DNA of 64,000 nucleotides, taken from assembly GCF_027111255.2 (NCBI RefSeq), contig NZ_CP114285.2, positions 3,720,001 through 3,784,000 on the forward strand, in the 5' to 3' direction. The notes beneath the pieces are model-generated. The model was not told the origin of the DNA. It saw only the letters and a program-made list of their open reading frames with translations, and did no database searches. The DNA comes from Flavobacterium flavigenum. GTDB lineage: Bacteria; Bacteroidota; Bacteroidia; Flavobacteriales; Flavobacteriaceae. The translations under genes were made by a program, and so were the position numbers. Each line of letters begins with the position of its first letter. The first letter of the stretch is position 1. Positions 15,893-24,200 of this stretch are shown here, piece by piece.

Positions 15893-17970
15893 AAATTGCC
15901 TTATTCGGACCTGAAAGTACAGGTAAGACAACATTGGCAAAACAGCTTGCAGAATACTACGAAACCGAGTGGGTTCAGGAGTTTGCACGCGATTATCTGC
16001 AGCAAAAATGGGAAGAAGAGAAACAGGTATGTACTGAGGCAGACATGATGCCGATTGCTTATGGGCAAGTTGCATTAGAAAATGAAAAACTGGACAACGC
16101 AAAAGAATATTTGTTTTGTGATACTAATTTAATGGTGACCAAAGTTTTTTCTGAAGTATATTATGGTTTTTGTAACCCAAATTTAAATGAAGCAGCTTTA
16201 GCCCATGAATATGATTTGTTTTTCCTGACTGATATTGATGTCCCATGGGAAAAAGATGATATCCGTGATAATCCAAATAAAAGGGAAACTGTTTTCTCTG
16301 TTTTTAAACAAGCTTTAATAGATAGCAATAAACCATTTATTACAATTTCAGGCGATAAGGAAAGCCGTTTGGAAAAAGCTACTGCTATTGTTGATAACCT
16401 CACTATTGCTAAAAGAAAAGGTTTTACGTCAGCAGATTTTGTAGAAATCTATAATCACGGAATTCCTTTCGAGAATATACTGGAACAGCTTAAAATCTTT
16501 AAAAAAGGAATTTCTAAATGTAACTTAATAAGTCCGGCAACTGTTAATAACGGAATTTTAAGTTTAACAACTCATGATTTCGAAGAAAAAGCTGCCTTTT
16601 TTGATGCGAACAAAGGATGTTTTAAAATATGTAAATTTATTCCGGCGTCTGGTGCAGCCACAAGAATGTTTAAATTTTTAATTGCTTTTTTAAATAATTA
16701 TGATATTGAAAAAGAGACAATCAATTCTTATATTAATAGGAATAAAGACAATGATTTGTCGATTTTTATTGTAGGGATGGATCAATTTCCTTTTTTTAAA
16801 GCGGTATATGAAAAACTGAAAGAAATATATCCTGACTTTGATAGTTTAGAAAGGGATTATAAAAATTATTACTTTATAAAAGTATTGCTATCTCCGGAAT
16901 ACTTTGATTTTGCTAATAAACCAAAAGCAGTTTTGCCTTTTCATAAATATAAAACTCATATTGCAACTCCAATAGAAGAACATCTGAACGAATGTGTACA
17001 CTATGCTGAGACAAATAAAACTTCGAATTTGCATTTCACAGTTTCAGAAGTACATCAGCAATTGTTTGAAAAAGCAATTGAAGAAGTCAAAGAAAAAGTC
17101 GAATCAGAAACGGGGACACAAATCAATATTAGTTTCTCCTATCAAAATAAGCAAACAGATTCTATCGCAGTCGATATTAAAGATAATGTTTTCAGGAGCC
17201 AGAAAGGATCTTTTATTTTCAGGCCCGGAGGACACGGAGCATTGATTCAAAATTTGAATGATATTGATGCCGACATTATTTTTATAAAGAATATTGATAA
17301 TGTAATTCAAAATAATATTAAGAAAACTACTTTATACAAAAAAGGATTGGCGGGAATTTTAATAGAAGCACAGCGAAAAGTTTTCGGTTATTTGAATGCC
17401 ATAGAAAAGGGTGAAATTAAAGAAGAGGATGTCGAGGAAATAGTAAAGTTTTTAATGCAAAAGCTTAATATAGAAATGGCGCGCGATTTCAATAAATTTA
17501 CTTTTGAAAACAAAATCAATAAAATAAAAGAATTGCTCGACAGACCAATCCGCGTTTGTGGAATGGTTAAAAATGAAGGCGAAGCAGGAGGTGGGCCTTT
17601 CTGGATTCGAAACGAAAAAGGGGAAATTTCACTGCAGATTGTAGAAAGCTCGCAGGTCGATTTAACCAGTAAAAAACAAAAGTCAATTTTAGAAAGTTCG
17701 ACACATTTTAATCCGGTTGATTTGGTTTGTGGAACCAAAAACTATAAGGGAGAATCCTTTAATCTGGAAGAATTTGTAGATCATAATACTGGATTTATTG
17801 TTGAGAAAAGCGCTGAAGGTAAAATTGTTAAAAATTATGAATTACCGGGATTATGGAATGGTGGAATGTCAAACTGGCTAACCGTTTTTGTCGCAGTGCC
17901 ATTAATAACATTTAATCCGGTAAAAACCGTAAATGATTTATTAAAACCGGCACATCAGCCTCACAAATAA
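15853..17970 (+). CDS. NadR-type nucleoside kinase fused to DUF4301 domain
   Basis: The 705-aa protein has two parts. Residues 1-190 are an AAA/NadR ribosylnicotinamide-kinase-like domain with P-loop GPESTGKTT (19-27) and EWVQEFARDYL. Residues from about 190 to 705 are a DUF4301 domain with IPASGAATRMFK (263-274), FRPGGHGALIQNL (456-468) and IIFIKNIDNV. The PASGAATRM and PGGHGAL segments resemble the nucleotide loops of UDP-sugar pyrophosphorylases, so DUF4301 may be a nucleotidyltransferase; this is inference. It follows pnuC with a 40-bp overlap and is followed by arfB with a 1-bp overlap, so all are probably one transcript. There is no NMN adenylyltransferase domain of the E. coli NadR type. 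Confidence 0.85.
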   Translation: MEKNLRQQKTNIIKIALFGPESTGKTTLAKQLAEYYETEWVQEFARDYLQQKWEEEKQVCTEADMMPIAYGQVALENEKLDNAKEYLFCDTNLMVTKVFSEVYYGFCNPNLNEAALAHEYDLFFLTDIDVPWEKDDIRDNPNKRETVFSVFKQALIDSNKPFITISGDKESRLEKATAIVDNLTIAKRKGFTSADFVEIYNHGIPFENILEQLKIFKKGISKCNLISPATVNNGILSLTTHDFEEKAAFFDANKGCFKICKFIPASGAATRMFKFLIAFLNNYDIEKETINSYINRNKDNDLSIFIVGMDQFPFFKAVYEKLKEIYPDFDSLERDYKNYYFIKVLLSPEYFDFANKPKAVLPFHKYKTHIATPIEEHLNECVHYAETNKTSNLHFTVSEVHQQLFEKAIEEVKEKVESETGTQINISFSYQNKQTDSIAVDIKDNVFRSQKGSFIFRPGGHGALIQNLNDIDADIIFIKNIDNVIQNNIKKTTLYKKGLAGILIEAQRKVFGYLNAIEKGEIKEEDVEEIVKFLMQKLNIEMARDFNKFTFENKINKIKELLDRPIRVCGMVKNEGEAGGGPFWIRNEKGEISLQIVESSQVDLTSKKQKSILESSTHFNPVDLVCGTKNYKGESFNLEEFVDHNTGFIVEKSAEGKIVKNYELPGLWNGGMSNWLTVFVAVPLITFNPVKTVNDLLKPAHQPHK

Positions 17971-18374
17971 TGGATATTGAAAAAATTATATCAGAATTAA
18001 GTTTTAAAGCAGTAAGAAGCAGTGGTGCAGGAGGGCAAAACGTAAATAAAGTGTCCTCAAAAGTGGTGCTGGCTTTCGATTTAAATGCTTCTCAGGCTTT
18101 ATCCGATGAAGAAAAAACACTCTTAAGAGAAAATATACCGACGAGATTAACTTCTGAAAATATTCTGATTTTAAATTGTGATGAAGACAGAAGCCAGCTT
18201 AAAAATAAAGATATTGTTATAAAGCGGTTTTTGGAACTTATTAAAAAGGGATTATATGTTCCGAAAATTAGAAAAGCTACAAAAGTTCCGAAATCGGTAA
18301 TAAAGAAAAGAATTAAGGATAAAAAGAGTATTTCTGAAATAAAGCAATCGAGGAGGAAACCTAATTTGGATTAG
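17970..18374 (+). CDS. arfB: Alternative ribosome-rescue factor ArfB (YaeJ type)
   Basis: ArfB is a peptidyl-tRNA hydrolase that enters stalled ribosomes lacking mRNA in the A site and frees the nascent chain. The 134-aa protein has the release-factor catalytic loop GAGGQNVNKVSSKV with GGQ at 21-23. It ends in the basic tail that reaches into the mRNA tunnel (KKRIKDKKSISEIKQSRRKP). Its length fits ArfB and is too short for a full release factor. The ATG overlaps the preceding stop by one base (TAATG), which suggests coupled translation. Confidence 0.93.
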   Translation: MDIEKIISELSFKAVRSSGAGGQNVNKVSSKVVLAFDLNASQALSDEEKTLLRENIPTRLTSENILILNCDEDRSQLKNKDIVIKRFLELIKKGLYVPKIRKATKVPKSVIKKRIKDKKSISEIKQSRRKPNLD

Positions 18375-18446
18375 AGTTTTTAGGTATATTTTTTAGCAAA
18401 AAAAGTGTTAGCTTAGAAAAATCTAAAAGCAAAAAAAAGATTCGAT

Positions 18447-18875
18447 ATGAGAAAAATAATAATGTTATTTATTTTAGTATTTACATCTTGCCAAAATAAA
18501 AATGGATATGACGGAAAAAGTTTTATTGGATTTGAAGAAGATATATATTTTGATTCCCCAACGCGAACATTTCAGACAATATTAACTTTTGAAGATGATA
18601 GTGTATTAGTCGTAAAAAATTTAATTTCCATAATTAACAAAGATACTTTGAATTTTAAAAAAGAAGTATCTAGTTATCAATATAAAGGAGTTGTTAAAAA
18701 AGAAAAATCCAATCTGGAATTTGTTGCATATGCATATAATTGTAAAGGTTGTGAGGTTATCTACGCAGTAGATAAAAAAGGAAATAGGAAAAAGTTTTTG
18801 GACAAAAAAGTTTATAAAGGTTTTGTCACTAAGAATGGTTTAAATTTAAACGGAATTAATTTCAAACCAGAATAA
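18447..18875 (+). CDS. Predicted lipoprotein, function unknown
   Basis: The 142-aa product has a lipoprotein signal with lipobox LVFTSC (Cys15). A mature part of beta-rich, charged sequence follows, including a CKGCE pair that might form a disulfide. No family is recognised. It lies 72 bp after arfB and just before the TPP riboswitch of the receptor gene, so it may be the last gene of the preceding transcript. Confidence 0.6.
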   Translation: MRKIIMLFILVFTSCQNKNGYDGKSFIGFEEDIYFDSPTRTFQTILTFEDDSVLVVKNLISIINKDTLNFKKEVSSYQYKGVVKKEKSNLEFVAYAYNCKGCEVIYAVDKKGNRKKFLDKKVYKGFVTKNGLNLNGINFKPE

Positions 18876-18919
18876 ATATTGATTTTTCTCTTGTCATTTG
18901 ATTTTTGACTTTTTAACAT

Positions 18920-18927
18920 TACCTTTG
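18920..18927 (+). promoter_or_regulatory. -7 element of the TPP-controlled receptor gene
   Basis: TACCTTTG matches TAnnTTTG, with a TTTTTG at 18903-18907 in place for a -33 element. Transcription would start near 18931, immediately before the riboswitch. Confidence 0.7.
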
Positions 18928-18934
18928 CACTGTC

Positions 18935-19008
18935 TCAAAGGGGTGCTCTAAATAACGAGCTGAGATCATACCCAAAGAACCTGAGCGAGTAATGTTGCTA
19001 AGGGAAAA
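18935..19008 (+). promoter_or_regulatory. TPP riboswitch (THI element)
   Basis: The conserved blocks of the thiamine pyrophosphate aptamer are present in order: CAAAGGGGTGCTC, GAGCTGAGATCATACCC, GAACCTGAGCGAGTAATG and TTGCTAAGGGAA. It is followed by about 145 nt of leader that includes a small hairpin ATGAAAA/TTTTTCAT (about 19103-19124), possibly part of the expression platform. It precedes a TonB-dependent receptor, so receptor synthesis should fall when TPP is plentiful. Confidence 0.95.
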
Positions 19009-19154
19009 ACGACAATTATTTAGTAAAGCTATATTTTGTTGGGAAACACATTTATTAATTTAACAAAAGAATAATTCCCCCTTTTATTCGTAATTCTTTA
19101 CGGATGAAAACTCTTTTTTCATGCACGGAGGTGCTAGGTTACAAAGGTTCTGAA

Positions 19155-21308
19155 ATGAGCCAAAAGTCTGTTTTTTTTACTCTTTCTTTTATTTTTTTTA
19201 CGCTATTCTCTTTTTCACAGCAACAGGATTCAACCAAAGTAAATCAGTTAGATAATGTATTGGTTTCTGCTGTACGTGTTACAACAAAAACACCCGTAAG
19301 TTTTAGTAATCTGGACAAAAAAGACATTAAGACCAGAAATTTAGGTCAGGATATTCCAATACTAATGAATTATCTGCCATCAGTCGTAACTACTTCTGAT
19401 GCCGGAAACGGAATGGGGTACACTGGAATCCGTGTGCGTGGAAGTGATGCGACAAGGGTAAACATCACCATAAACGGAATTCCGTATAATGATGCTGAAA
19501 GTCAGGGAACATTCTGGGTAAATATGCCCGATTTTGCTTCTTCAGTAGAAAGTCTGCAATTGCAGCGTGGTGTTGGAACATCAACCAATGGTTCAGGAGC
19601 TTTCGGCGCGAGTTTAAATATGCTGACTGATAATTATGCAACAAAAGCAAATGGAGAAATCTCAAATTCCTTTGGTAGTTTCAATTCGCATAAACATACC
19701 GTGAAATTCAGTACAGGTTTGTTAAATGATCATTTTGAATTGGCAGGACGTCTATCTACAATTAAATCTGATGGGTATGTTGATAGGGCCAGTTCTGATT
19801 TGAAATCCTATTTTTTACAGGGAACGTATGTGGGGAAAACAACTTTGATTAAAGCATTGGTCTTTGGAGGAACAGAAAAAACATATCAGTCCTGGAACGG
19901 AATTGATGCTGAGACTTTACATAAGAACCGAAGATATAATTCTGCAGGAGCATACAAAGATGAGGCCGGTAATGATCGTTTTTATGATAATGAAACAGAT
20001 AATTACAATCAGGATCATTATCAACTGCATTGGAGCGAATCGTTTACAGATAAGTGGAGTACTAATTTAGCGTTTCATTACACGAAAGGAAAAGGCTACT
20101 ACGAAAATTATAAGGAAGATGCCACTATGGGCGATTATGGTTTAATACCAGTCGGAACCGTAACAACTACAGATTTAGTACGTCAAAAATGGCTTGATAA
20201 TGATTTCTATGGGGCAACATTTTCATTAAAATATAAAGATGAAAAACTGGATGTTATTTTAGGAGAAGGCTGGAATAAATATGAAGGGAGCCACTTCGGA
20301 AAAGTAATCTGGGCAAGATATGCATCACAATCAGAGTTGGGAGATCACTATTACGATGATTTTTCGACAAAAGTTGACGGAAATATTTTTTTAAAAGCCA
20401 ATTATCAATTATTTGAAAAGTTGAGTTTATACGGTGACTTTCAATACAGAACAGTTCAATATAAAGCCAATAGCTGGGAAACAGGCCTGGTAGATGATAA
20501 TTTTAGTTTCCTTAACCCAAAAGCGGGTTTAAATTTTGAAATCAATCAAAAAAATACGCTGTATTTCTCCTATGCCAGAGCCAATCGTGAGCCCAACAGA
20601 ACCGATTATGAAGGGGGAAATGTAAAACCTGAAAAATTAAATGATTATGAGTTAGGCTGGAGATTTAATTCAGAGAACTTTCAGTTGAATACCAATTTAT
20701 ATTTTATGGGTTACAAGGACCAGTTGGTCTTGACGGGCGAATTGAATGATGTTGGTTCGCCAATCCGTACTAACAGCGGAGATAGTTATAGGGCAGGTAT
20801 TGAGATAGATGCAACGGTTAAACTTTCAGATAAATGGTTTTTACAGCCTAATATTACTTTGAGCCAAAACAAAAACAAAGATTTTTATTTTAAAAGGGAT
20901 GGTGTTTTAGAAAATCTGGGTGAAACCAATATTGCCTTTTCTCCTGACATTATAGCATCGAATCGTTTGACATTTATGCCGGTTAAAAATTTGCAGCTGT
21001 CTTTACTTTCAAAATATGTAGGCGAACAATATATGGGAAATATTGATTCAGATCTTTCGAAACTGGACAGCTATTTTGTAAATGATTTTAATGCATCGTT
21101 TGAATTCAAAACCAATAAAGTTTTCAAATCGATAATGATCTCGGCTTTAGTCAATAATATTTTTAATTTAAAGTACGAAAGCAATGGATTTTTCTACACT
21201 TTTGACGATGATTATTCTAACCCACCAGCTGTTAAGACTATTGAAGGTGTGGGCTATTATCCTCAGGCAGGAACTAATTTCTTAATCGGACTGACATTGA
21301 AATTCTAA
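19155..21308 (+). CDS. TonB-dependent outer-membrane receptor, probable thiamine uptake
   Basis: From ATG 19155 the 717-aa protein starts with a signal peptide (SVFFTLSFIFFTLFSFSQ). A TonB plug follows (YTGIRVRGSDATRVNITING, VESLQLQRGVGTSTNGSGAF), then a 22-strand barrel ending in the typical aromatic C-terminus GTNFLIGLTLKF. There is no carboxypeptidase-like N-terminal extension and no SusD partner, so it is a classical receptor. The TPP riboswitch upstream makes thiamine or a thiamine precursor the likely ligand. The frame also opens at ATG 19104, but that adds 17 residues before the signal peptide, so the inner start is used. Confidence 0.92.
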   Translation: MSQKSVFFTLSFIFFTLFSFSQQQDSTKVNQLDNVLVSAVRVTTKTPVSFSNLDKKDIKTRNLGQDIPILMNYLPSVVTTSDAGNGMGYTGIRVRGSDATRVNITINGIPYNDAESQGTFWVNMPDFASSVESLQLQRGVGTSTNGSGAFGASLNMLTDNYATKANGEISNSFGSFNSHKHTVKFSTGLLNDHFELAGRLSTIKSDGYVDRASSDLKSYFLQGTYVGKTTLIKALVFGGTEKTYQSWNGIDAETLHKNRRYNSAGAYKDEAGNDRFYDNETDNYNQDHYQLHWSESFTDKWSTNLAFHYTKGKGYYENYKEDATMGDYGLIPVGTVTTTDLVRQKWLDNDFYGATFSLKYKDEKLDVILGEGWNKYEGSHFGKVIWARYASQSELGDHYYDDFSTKVDGNIFLKANYQLFEKLSLYGDFQYRTVQYKANSWETGLVDDNFSFLNPKAGLNFEINQKNTLYFSYARANREPNRTDYEGGNVKPEKLNDYELGWRFNSENFQLNTNLYFMGYKDQLVLTGELNDVGSPIRTNSGDSYRAGIEIDATVKLSDKWFLQPNITLSQNKNKDFYFKRDGVLENLGETNIAFSPDIIASNRLTFMPVKNLQLSLLSKYVGEQYMGNIDSDLSKLDSYFVNDFNASFEFKTNKVFKSIMISALVNNIFNLKYESNGFFYTFDDDYSNPPAVKTIEGVGYYPQAGTNFLIGLTLKF

Positions 21309-21319
21309 AACGAAATCAA

Positions 21320-21358
21320 AAACAAAAGCCTGAATTAATAACTTTCAGGCTTTTGTTT
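21320..21358. terminator. Bidirectional terminator
   Basis: A perfect 15-bp stem (21320-21334 with 21344-21358; core AAGCCTGAA/TTCAGGCTT) with A and T tracts on both sides lies between the receptor gene and the convergent lipoprotein gene. Confidence 0.9.
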
Positions 21359-21774
21359 TAATTATATACTCGAATTGTTGACCCATTTACTTCGGTACGA
21401 TATTGCTTCATAGGATATTCCTTATCTCCTAGTCCAGTAAAAAGGCTGTAGGTGCTTTTATCACAGGAACATACAGCATTTATTCCGTCAAGGCTCATAG
21501 CTGCACAGGAGTTTGCAGGCTGATTTGGGCAGGCAGCATCAAAAGCAGTGTACATTCCTTCACCAACTTTCATAACAATAACTCCCTGTGCCCCTTCATT
21601 GGGAATTAATATCGGATTGCTTATGTAAAGTAGTTTATTGTATAACGGTAAACTCGTATTAAGCGATAAACTAACGCGGTAATTTGCGATATTTGGATTT
21701 TTATTACTGTTGCTACTATCACTGCATGAAAAAAGAACAGAAATAAAGACGGCTATAAACAAGATCTTTTTCAT
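21358..21774 (-). CDS. Rieske-like lipoprotein with altered cluster motif
   Basis: The 138-aa protein has a lipoprotein signal (lipobox SVLFSC, Cys17). Its C-terminal half is arranged like a Rieske domain: a first segment DAACPNQPANSC and a second segment AVCSCDKSTYSLFTGLG. Canonical Rieske sites read CxH and CxxH; here histidines are missing at both (CPN, CSCD), so a normal 2Fe-2S cluster is unlikely. The cysteines may instead form disulfides. It is monocistronic and divergent from greA. The function is unknown. Confidence 0.65.
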   Translation of the reverse strand: MKKILFIAVFISVLFSCSDSSNSNKNPNIANYRVSLSLNTSLPLYNKLLYISNPILIPNEGAQGVIVMKVGEGMYTAFDAACPNQPANSCAAMSLDGINAVCSCDKSTYSLFTGLGDKEYPMKQYRTEVNGSTIRVYN

Positions 21775-21868
21775 TGTTTTAAAAGGGGATTTATTGAAAC
21801 AAAAATAATTTATTTGCTTTTGAATTCTATATGATTAACATATAATTATGTACTATAAAAAATAATAC

Positions 21869-21876
21869 TATATTTG
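21869..21876 (+). promoter_or_regulatory. -7 element of greA
   Basis: TATATTTG matches TAnnTTTG. The predicted start is near 21880, about 54 nt before the greA ATG. Confidence 0.7.
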
Positions 21877-21883
21877 TAATAAG

Positions 21884-21910
21884 AAAAATCCCGTCGCGAT
21901 GGGATTTTTT
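21884..21910 (+). promoter_or_regulatory. greA: Terminator-like hairpin in the greA leader
   Basis: AAAAATCCCGT (21884-21894) and ATGGGATTTTT (21899-21909) form an 11-bp stem with one G-U pair around a CGCG loop, followed by T at 21910. It begins only a few bases after the predicted transcription start and before the greA ORF. It looks like an intrinsic terminator but lies inside the leader, so it may act as an attenuator or 5' stabiliser. Confidence 0.7.
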
Positions 21911-21933
21911 GTATTTATATAAACGATGAAGTT

Positions 21934-22410
21934 ATGAGTAAAGTATCTTATTATACCGCAGACGGGTTAAAAAAATTAAAAGATGAACTGGAGCATTTAA
22001 AAAGTGTAATGCGTCCAAAGGCATCTCAGGATATAGCAGAAGCAAGAGATAAAGGTGATTTGTCTGAAAACGCCGAATATGATGCTGCAAAAGAAGCGCA
22101 GGGTTTATTAGAAATGAGAATTGCCAAACTTGAAGAAGTTTACGCAAATGCAAGATTAATTGATGAATCTCAATTGGATGTTTCTAAAGTTTTGGTTCTT
22201 TCGAACGTGAAAATCAAAAACCAAAGCAACGGAATGGAAATGAAATATACACTTGTTGCTGAAAGTGAAGCAGATTTAAAAACCGGAAAAATTTCGGTAA
22301 CTTCTCCTATTGGAAAAGGATTGTTAGGAAAATCAGTTGGCGAAGTAGCAGAAATAACAGTGCCAAACGGTGTTTTGAAATTTGAAATCCTTGAAATTTC
22401 AAGAGACTAA
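21934..22410 (+). CDS. greA: Transcription elongation factor GreA
   Basis: GreA enters the secondary channel of RNA polymerase and stimulates cleavage of backtracked RNA. The 158-aa product has the N-terminal coiled coil with the acidic tip (KGDLSENAEYDAAKEAQGLL) and the C-terminal FKBP-like domain (VLVLSNVKIKNQ, SPIGKGLLGKSVGEVAEITV). The length is standard. It has its own promoter and a leader hairpin. The HIT gene follows after 48 bp on the same strand and may be cotranscribed. Confidence 0.96.
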   Translation: MSKVSYYTADGLKKLKDELEHLKSVMRPKASQDIAEARDKGDLSENAEYDAAKEAQGLLEMRIAKLEEVYANARLIDESQLDVSKVLVLSNVKIKNQSNGMEMKYTLVAESEADLKTGKISVTSPIGKGLLGKSVGEVAEITVPNGVLKFEILEISRD

Positions 22411-22458
22411 ATCATTGTGATAAACGAAGTAATTTCACTATCAAGAAAAAAATAAACA

Positions 22459-22848
22459 ATGGCATCAATATTTACCAAAATAGTAAACGGAGAAATTCCG
22501 GCATACAAAATTGCAGAAGACGATAATTTTTTAGCCTTTTTAGATGTAAATCCAAATGCTAAAGGACACACACTTTGTATTCCGAAGCAGGAAATAGATA
22601 AAATTTTTGATATTGAAGATGAGATGTATTTAGGTCTGATGAAATTTTCTAAAAAGATTGCAATTGCTTTAGAAAAAACCGTTCCCTGCAAAAGAGTCGG
22701 TATGGCAGTTGTTGGATTAGAAGTTCCTCACGCTCACGTACATCTGATCCCGTTAAACGAAATGGATGAAATGCGCTTTATCAACAAAGTATCGCTTACT
22801 AAAGATGAGTTTGAGGCTTTAGCGAAAAGTATCCAGGCGAATCTCTAA
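22459..22848 (+). CDS. HIT family protein (Hint-type nucleotide hydrolase/transferase)
   Basis: The 129-aa protein has the histidine-triad signature HAHVHLIP at 91-98 and the Hint-type N-terminus IFTKIVNGEIPAYKIAEDDN followed by FLAFLDVNPNAKGHTLCIP. Such enzymes hydrolyse nucleoside phosphoramidates or related compounds, for example aminoacyl-adenylates. It lies 48 bp downstream of greA and ends before a bidirectional terminator. The physiological substrate is unknown. Confidence 0.94.
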   Translation: MASIFTKIVNGEIPAYKIAEDDNFLAFLDVNPNAKGHTLCIPKQEIDKIFDIEDEMYLGLMKFSKKIAIALEKTVPCKRVGMAVVGLEVPHAHVHLIPLNEMDEMRFINKVSLTKDEFEALAKSIQANL

Positions 22849-22873
22849 TACAGCAGGTAATAAAAAATTAGAG

Positions 22874-22902
22874 AAGTGCAGTAAATTAGTTTTACTGCAC
22901 TT
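22874..22902. terminator. Bidirectional terminator
   Basis: AAGTGCAGTAAA (22874-22885) pairs perfectly with TTTACTGCACTT (22891-22902), with a T tract to 22907. It lies between the HIT gene and the convergent histidine kinase gene. Confidence 0.9.
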
Positions 22903-24043
22903 TTTTATTTAGTGAAATTTGAAATGTAGTTCCTTTACCAATTTCAGAGTGCAAAACCTTGATTTTTCCGCTGTGATACTCTTCAACAATTCTTTTGGTT
23001 AAAGAAAGGCCAAGCCCCCAGCCGCGTTTTTTAGTCGTAAAACCAGGTTCAAAAATAGTTTTAAATTGGTTTTTCGAAATTCCGGTCCCGGAATCTTTTA
23101 TGTTTATTTTTACATGATGATTGTCCTGTTCAATTTGGAGGTCTAAAGTGCCTTTTCCTTTCATGGCGTCGATAGCATTTTTAACCAGGTTTTCAATAGT
23201 CCAGCTATGAAGCGTTGGATTGATCAGTGCAAAAATAGGTTTGTCCGGAATTTGATAAGAAAAGGTTACCTGTTTCGAAAAACGCAATTGTAAATACTCA
23301 AAAGTACTTAAGGTTTCTGCAACCACATCATGATTTTCCAGAACGGGAACTGAACCAATTTTAGAGAATCGGTCGGTGATTGTCTGCAGACGTTCTACAT
23401 CTTTTTCAATTTCAGATGTAATGGTCTGATCGATTTCTTCCGTTTTTAATATTTCGACCCAGCCTATTAAAGAAGAAAGAGGGGTTCCAATTTGATGGGC
23501 CGTTTCCTTAGCCATACCAGCCCAAAGTTTATTTTGTGTAGCTATTTTAGTGCTTTTGTAGAAATTGTAAATTAAGGCTGCAAATAGAAAAATAATCAGT
23601 AACAGAGCAATGGGGTAATATTTAAGTTTGTTTAGTAATGCCGAATTTCCGTAATACAGCTGTTGGTGTTTCCCGGGCGCATATTCAAAAACAATAGGTT
23701 CATTTTCATTTTTTAATTTTTTCAAAAGTTCTTTAAATTTCGTTTTGTCGTTAAGAATTTCCTCAGGGACATTTTTAGAATTAATTACTTTATCGTACAT
23801 CACTAAAATTACCGGAACAGAAGAATTACTATTTGTTATTTCCAGAGGTAAATCAAGATCGGTATATTCGTCAGCATTGATGATTGTTTTTTGTGCATTC
23901 GCAAGAATATTCATTTTTAACCGTTCTTCATTTTTGAATATTTGAAAAAAAGTATAAGTATTCCAGAGTATCAGTGAAATGATTGAAAAGGAAATAAAAA
24001 TGATGGTCCAACGGGTTGTATTTCTGCTTTCAGAAAAATGCAT
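22892..24043 (-). CDS. Membrane sensor histidine kinase
   Basis: From ATG 24043 the 383-aa protein has two membrane helices (WTIIFISFSIISLILWNTYT and YYPIALLLIIFLFAALIYNF) that bracket a short periplasmic domain. An H-box with the phospho-accepting His (TAHQIGTPLSSLIGW) and the ATPase boxes follow: N (IENLVKNAIDAM), G1 (INIKDSGTGI) and G2 (WGLGLSLTKRI). No HAMP domain is evident. No response regulator is next to it, so it is an orphan kinase here. An upstream ATG at 24085 adds 14 residues but lies beyond a promoter-like TATATTTA, so it was not used. Confidence 0.9.
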   Translation of the reverse strand: MHFSESRNTTRWTIIFISFSIISLILWNTYTFFQIFKNEERLKMNILANAQKTIINADEYTDLDLPLEITNSNSSVPVILVMYDKVINSKNVPEEILNDKTKFKELLKKLKNENEPIVFEYAPGKHQQLYYGNSALLNKLKYYPIALLLIIFLFAALIYNFYKSTKIATQNKLWAGMAKETAHQIGTPLSSLIGWVEILKTEEIDQTITSEIEKDVERLQTITDRFSKIGSVPVLENHDVVAETLSTFEYLQLRFSKQVTFSYQIPDKPIFALINPTLHSWTIENLVKNAIDAMKGKGTLDLQIEQDNHHVKINIKDSGTGISKNQFKTIFEPGFTTKKRGWGLGLSLTKRIVEEYHSGKIKVLHSEIGKGTTFQISLNKKVQ

Positions 24044-24200
24044 AGAGTGATTTTTTTGAGTATAAATATAACGAAATAAACACATTTTATATTTTGTGAG
24101 TCTTTAAAGATTTTTGTTTTTAAGCAGGAAACTATTTCCTTGACTTAAACCATTTCTATACTTTTGTATATACTGAAAACAGATCGGCTAAAAAGAAAAT

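Noticed and set aside
21884..21910. Ordinary terminator of an upstream gene
   Set aside because: The genes on both sides diverge from this point, so no upstream transcript needs ending here; it lies inside the greA leader.
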